From contig JAEUIC010000005.1 of NCBI GenBank assembly GCA_016795285.1, forward strand, positions 248,001-312,000: a DNA stretch of 64,000 nucleotides. Direction: 5' to 3'. Source of the stretch: Planctomycetota bacterium. GTDB lineage: Bacteria; Planctomycetota; B15-G4; SIAN01. This document shows positions 60,844 through 64,000 of this stretch, in pieces. A program made the position numbers and the translations under genes. Every line of letters begins with the position of its first letter. Within the stretch, counting starts at the first letter, position 1. Below the pieces are notes generated by a model, which did no database searches, had not been told where the DNA came from, and saw only the letters and a program-made list of their open reading frames with translations.

Positions 60844-63382
60844 GCGCCGCGCGCCGCCGACGGCATTCCTCGAGCTGCTCGCGCGCTTGCGCGATCAGGT
60901 GCGTTGCATCGCCCTGGCCGAGGCCCGCGGCGGCGTGGCGTTCGAGGATCTGCAGCGAACGATCCGACAGCGCGGCCGCCTCGAAGAGCCCCTCCTCGTC
61001 GAGCGCGGCGGCTCCTTCGCGAAGCAGCGCGAGGCCGCCGACGTTGAGGCAGGCGCGCGCCAGCAGCCGCTCGGCGTAGGGGTTCGACGGGTCGGCGGCG
61101 ACCGCCGGCTCGCAGGCGGCGAGCGCGGCGCGGCCATGGTGCAGCGCGGCGTCGATCGCGCCGGACGCTTTCAGCGCGCCAGAGAGGTTGTGGTGCGCGC
61201 GCACCACTCCGAGCGTCGCGTCGACGCTCTCCGCGTCGCCCCGCGCCAGCGCCTCGCACCGCTCCAGCACCTCGCGGTAGATCGCGATGGCGCCGGCGAG
61301 GTCGCCGCTGTTCTTCACGAAGATCGCCTGGTCGTTCAGCGTCCACGCCAAGTCGCGCGCCAGCGAAGTGTTGGTCGGATCGGCAGCGACGAGGCGGCGC
61401 TGCAGGTCGACCGCCTCGGCATAGGCGGCGCGCGCGCGGTCGGCGGCCGGCGCGCCCGCTCCCGCGAGGTGGTAGGCGAGCAGGTAGCGGTTCTTCGCGC
61501 GCCCGCGCTGCACGCCGAGGTCCTCGGCGCCGCCCGGCTCCGCGGCCAGCTCGTCGAGCAGCGCCGCCTGCCGATCGATCGCGGCGCGCGCCTCGTCGCG
61601 CCGGCCGGCGGCGGCGAGGTTGTAGGCGTGGAACTGCCACGCGGTGGCGAGGTCGAGGCGGCGCGCGCGATCGCCTGCGGCCTGCGCCAGCGCGTCGCGC
61701 AACGCGATCCCGCGGGCGGAGCGGGCGAGCGCCTGCTCGGTCGCGCCGGCGACCAAGTCGATGCCGCCGCCGACCAGCAGCGCCGTCGCCAGCAGCGCGC
61801 GATCCTCGTCGCTGCCCGCCCCCGCCGCGACGATCGGCTCGAGCAGCGCGATCGCCGCCGCGTAGCTCGCGCGCGCGCCCGCCATGTCGCCGACGTTCGG
61901 CTGGTAGGGGTTGCCGAGCACGTCGCCCACCTTCTGGTAGGCGAGCGAGAGTTCGCGCCGCAGCTCGGCGTCCTCCTGCGGATCGTGCCCCCGCTCCTTC
62001 GCCAAGGCGTCGAGGTAGGCGAGCGACCGCTTCGCGATCAGCGCGCGCGCGGCGGTCGAGCCGGGCAGGTGACGGATCGCGTCGTGGCACTCGAAGAGGA
62101 AGTCGCCGGCGAGCTTGCGCACCTCCTGGTAGCGCCGCTGCGACTGCGACTCGGCGGCGCGCGCGCGCAGCGCCTCGCGCCAGGTCGCGCCCGCGCCCGC
62201 GAGCAGCGCCGCGGCCAGCAGCGCCGCCGCGACCGGGTGGCGGCGCAGGACGAGGGCGGCCCGATAGGCCAGCGACGGCGGCCGCGCGCGGATCGGCCGC
62301 CCCGCGACGCAGCGCTCGAGGTCCTCGGCGAGCTCGCGCGCCGAGGCGTAGCGCGCGGCCGGCTCCTTCTGCAGGCACTTGTGGACGATCGTCGCGAGGT
62401 CGCGCGGCAGCGCGGGATCGAGGCGGCGCAGCGCGGGCGGCTCGACGTCGTGGATCTGCTTCAGCAGCCGCGCGCGGTCGCCGCCGTCGAAGGCGGGACG
62501 CCGCGCCAGCGCTTCGTAGAGCGTCGCGCCGAGCCCCCAGACGTCGGTGCGCGGATCGGCCCAGCCGGCGAACGCCTCGGGCGCCATGTAGCGCGGCGTG
62601 CCGACCAGCTCGTCGGTGCGGGTGATCGAGTCGGAGCCGTCCGCCTTCGCCAGGCCGAAGTCGGTGATCCACGCCGCCCCGCTCTCGTCGAGCAGGACGT
62701 TCGACGGCTTCACGTCGCGATGGAGGATCCCTTCGCCATGCGCGTAGGCGAGCGCGTCGGCCAGCGCGGCGCCGTGGCGCGCGATCGCGACGGCGTCGAG
62801 CGGCGCAGCGGCGGGCGCGGCGGGGAGCTCGTCGGCGGCGCGGCCCTCCGCGCTGCGGCGCAGTCGCCGCTCGAGGCTCTCGCCCGCGATGAACTGCATC
62901 GCGATCCAATGGGTGCCGCCCGCCTCGCCGACGGCGTGGATCGGCACGATGCGCGGATGGTGGAGCCGCGCCGCGGCGAGCGCCTCGCGGCGGAACCGCT
63001 CGACGTCGCGCGGATCGAGCGACGCGACGCCCGGCAGCAGCTTGAGCGCGACGGTGCGCTGCAGCTCCTCGTCGAACGCCTCCCACACCACGCCCATGCC
63101 GCCGCGGCCGATCGGCCGGATCAACCGGAAGCGGCCGAGCCGATCGCCCGCCGCGAGGGCGCGCGCGGACGCCCCGCCCGATCGCGGAGCGCCGCTCGCC
63201 GCCGACTCGAGCAGCTCGAAGGTCTCGACCAGCGAGCGGAACTCCTCCTCGCGCGCCGCCGCCCGCCGCGCGAACGAGTCGAGCGCGACCGGCTCGCCGC
63301 GGCGCCGGCGGTCGAAGTACTCCTCGACCAGCGCCTCGACCGGGTCACGCTCCGCTGCGCCGCTTCGCTCGTCGAGGGACAA
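60824..63382 (-). CDS. Ser/Thr protein kinase with membrane helix and TPR-like tail
   Basis: 852 residues. The glycine loop IGRGGMG is at 91-97, catalytic Lys114 in VALKLL, the HRDVKPSN loop, DFGLAKA, and APEAFAGWADPRTDVWGLG, so the kinase core is complete (about 85-355). A single membrane helix lies near residue 385-405 (VAAALLAAALLAGAGA), and a helical TPR-like region of over 400 residues follows on the far side. TTG 63382 is the start, preceded by GGAG. Paired with the sigma factor this is a classic planctomycete signalling arrangement: the sensor/scaffold tail may link kinase activity to sigma output, which is inference. Confidence 0.92.
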   Translation of the reverse strand: MSLDERSGAAERDPVEALVEEYFDRRRRGEPVALDSFARRAAAREEEFRSLVETFELLESAASGAPRSGGASARALAAGDRLGRFRLIRPIGRGGMGVVWEAFDEELQRTVALKLLPGVASLDPRDVERFRREALAAARLHHPRIVPIHAVGEAGGTHWIAMQFIAGESLERRLRRSAEGRAADELPAAPAAAPLDAVAIARHGAALADALAYAHGEGILHRDVKPSNVLLDESGAAWITDFGLAKADGSDSITRTDELVGTPRYMAPEAFAGWADPRTDVWGLGATLYEALARRPAFDGGDRARLLKQIHDVEPPALRRLDPALPRDLATIVHKCLQKEPAARYASARELAEDLERCVAGRPIRARPPSLAYRAALVLRRHPVAAALLAAALLAGAGATWREALRARAAESQSQRRYQEVRKLAGDFLFECHDAIRHLPGSTAARALIAKRSLAYLDALAKERGHDPQEDAELRRELSLAYQKVGDVLGNPYQPNVGDMAGARASYAAAIALLEPIVAAGAGSDEDRALLATALLVGGGIDLVAGATEQALARSARGIALRDALAQAAGDRARRLDLATAWQFHAYNLAAAGRRDEARAAIDRQAALLDELAAEPGGAEDLGVQRGRAKNRYLLAYHLAGAGAPAADRARAAYAEAVDLQRRLVAADPTNTSLARDLAWTLNDQAIFVKNSGDLAGAIAIYREVLERCEALARGDAESVDATLGVVRAHHNLSGALKASGAIDAALHHGRAALAACEPAVAADPSNPYAERLLARACLNVGGLALLREGAAALDEEGLFEAAALSDRSLQILERHAAAGLGQGDATHLIAQAREQLEECRRRRAALTESRR

Positions 63383-63460
63383 CTTGGGCTCCGACTGCTC
63401 TCGAGGCGCCGCAACCGCCGCGGCGCCGCCGACCGCGAGCGGCCGCCTCGCTCGCTCCGC

Positions 63461-64000
63461 TCACTCCTTGCGCACCGCCGCCCCTTCGAGCAGCCGCAGC
63501 AGCTCGCCCTCGGTGGTCAGCACCAGCTCGCTGTCGCCGCCGGTGAACCCCTTCTGCAAGGTCTCGAGCGACTTCGTGAAGGCGTAGAGGTCGGGGTTCT
63601 TCGCGTACGCCTCGGCGTAGGTGCGCGCCGCGGCGGCGTCGGCGGTGCCGCGCAGCACCTCGGCATCGCGATACGCCTCGGAGAGGAGCTTCTTCTGGTC
63701 GCGCTCGAGCTCGCCGAGGATGCGGGCGCGCTCGCCCTGGCCCTCGCTGCGGAACTGCTCGGCGATGCGCTGCCGCTCCGACACCATGCGGCGGTAGACG
63801 TCCTTCAGCACCTGGTCGACGAAGTTGACCCGGGTGATGCGCACATCCAGCAGCTCGATGCCGAGCGGGCTGAGGCGCAGCGCCGCTTCGCGCGTGATGC
63901 GGGCCATCAGCTCGGGCCGCCCCATGGTCGGCTTGGCGGGCGCCTCGTCGTCGATCGACTCGACGTCGGCCGCCATGTCGCGCTGCGTCGCGCGCACCAC
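63461..64000 (-). CDS. hflC: HflC-like protease modulator (5' part missing)
   Basis: The C-terminal 179 residues of a band-7/SPFH protein; the start lies beyond base 64000. GIELLDVRITRVNF, then YRRMVSERQRIAEQFRSEGQGE and the coiled KKLLSEAYRDAEVLRGTADA are strong HflC hallmarks. The tail YAFTKSLETLQKGF...SELVLTTEGELLRLLE also fits. HflC with HflK forms a membrane cage around the FtsH protease and tunes degradation of membrane proteins. The visible coil region has intact Arg/Glu pattern. An hflK gene would be expected just outside the window. Confidence 0.93.
   Translation of the reverse strand: MVRATQRDMAADVESIDDEAPAKPTMGRPELMARITREAALRLSPLGIELLDVRITRVNFVDQVLKDVYRRMVSERQRIAEQFRSEGQGERARILGELERDQKKLLSEAYRDAEVLRGTADAAAARTYAEAYAKNPDLYAFTKSLETLQKGFTGGDSELVLTTEGELLRLLEGAAVRKE

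Overview
The window is about 70% or more GC and encodes roughly 50 genes on both strands, tightly packed and often joined by ATGA, GTGA or TGATG stop/start overlaps. Several things point to a planctomycete-like bacterium: many sulfatase-fold proteins, an ECF-type sigma factor next to a Ser/Thr kinase with a TPR-rich tail, a secreted FG-GAP repeat protein, and several TPR proteins of no familiar family. No rRNA or marker gene is present, so this assignment is an inference; Myxococcota or Acidobacteriota would be alternatives. No tRNA, rRNA, insertion sequence, prophage or CRISPR array was seen.

Layout. 1-6244: an ABC-2 exporter (partial permease plus ATPase), an RluA-like pseudouridine synthase, and a LolD/MacB-type ATPase with an 875-residue FtsX permease. 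6281-9954: a DMT transporter, a DUF455 ferritin-like protein and a zinc alcohol dehydrogenase, then three small glutaredoxin-like genes. The first of the three carries an in-frame TGA exactly at its redox cysteine. 10199-14273: a metallophosphoesterase, then a large flavoprotein/membrane/ferredoxin fusion with a small zinc-ribbon partner. 14416-16694: two tandem secreted TPR paralogues. 16726-21046: the pentose phosphate genes pgl-tkt-gnd. 21261-49207: a long envelope-glycan region with GT-C type membrane glycosyltransferases, a GT4, two GT2 enzymes, a sugar epimerase, a UDP-galactopyranose-mutase-like flavoprotein, an SGNH hydrolase, a radical SAM enzyme and six sulfatase-fold proteins. In all six a Thr replaces the formylglycine Cys/Ser. 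49208-49543: a convergent intergenic region filled with two kinds of palindromic repeat. 49544-55510: a complete tripartite efflux operon (TolC-like, HlyD-like, MacB-type ATPase and permease). 55683-64000: a SelW-like gene with an in-frame TGA in a CxxU motif, a CPBP protease, a gamma carbonic anhydrase, a CDF transporter, an FG-GAP protein, the sigma factor/kinase pair and a partial HflC.

Most notable result. Two unlinked genes (9721-9954 and 55683-55919) would be split by TGA under ordinary reading. In both, TGA falls at the catalytic position of a thiol-redox family with known selenocysteine members, and each TGA is followed by a hairpin fitting the bacterial SECIS pattern. The glutaredoxin copy lies beside a roughly 77% identical Cys paralogue that lacks the hairpin. 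The hairpin arm coincides with AT-rich codons (TTT, CTA) that look foreign to this genome. Together these imply that the organism decodes UGA as selenocysteine, although no sel genes lie in the window.
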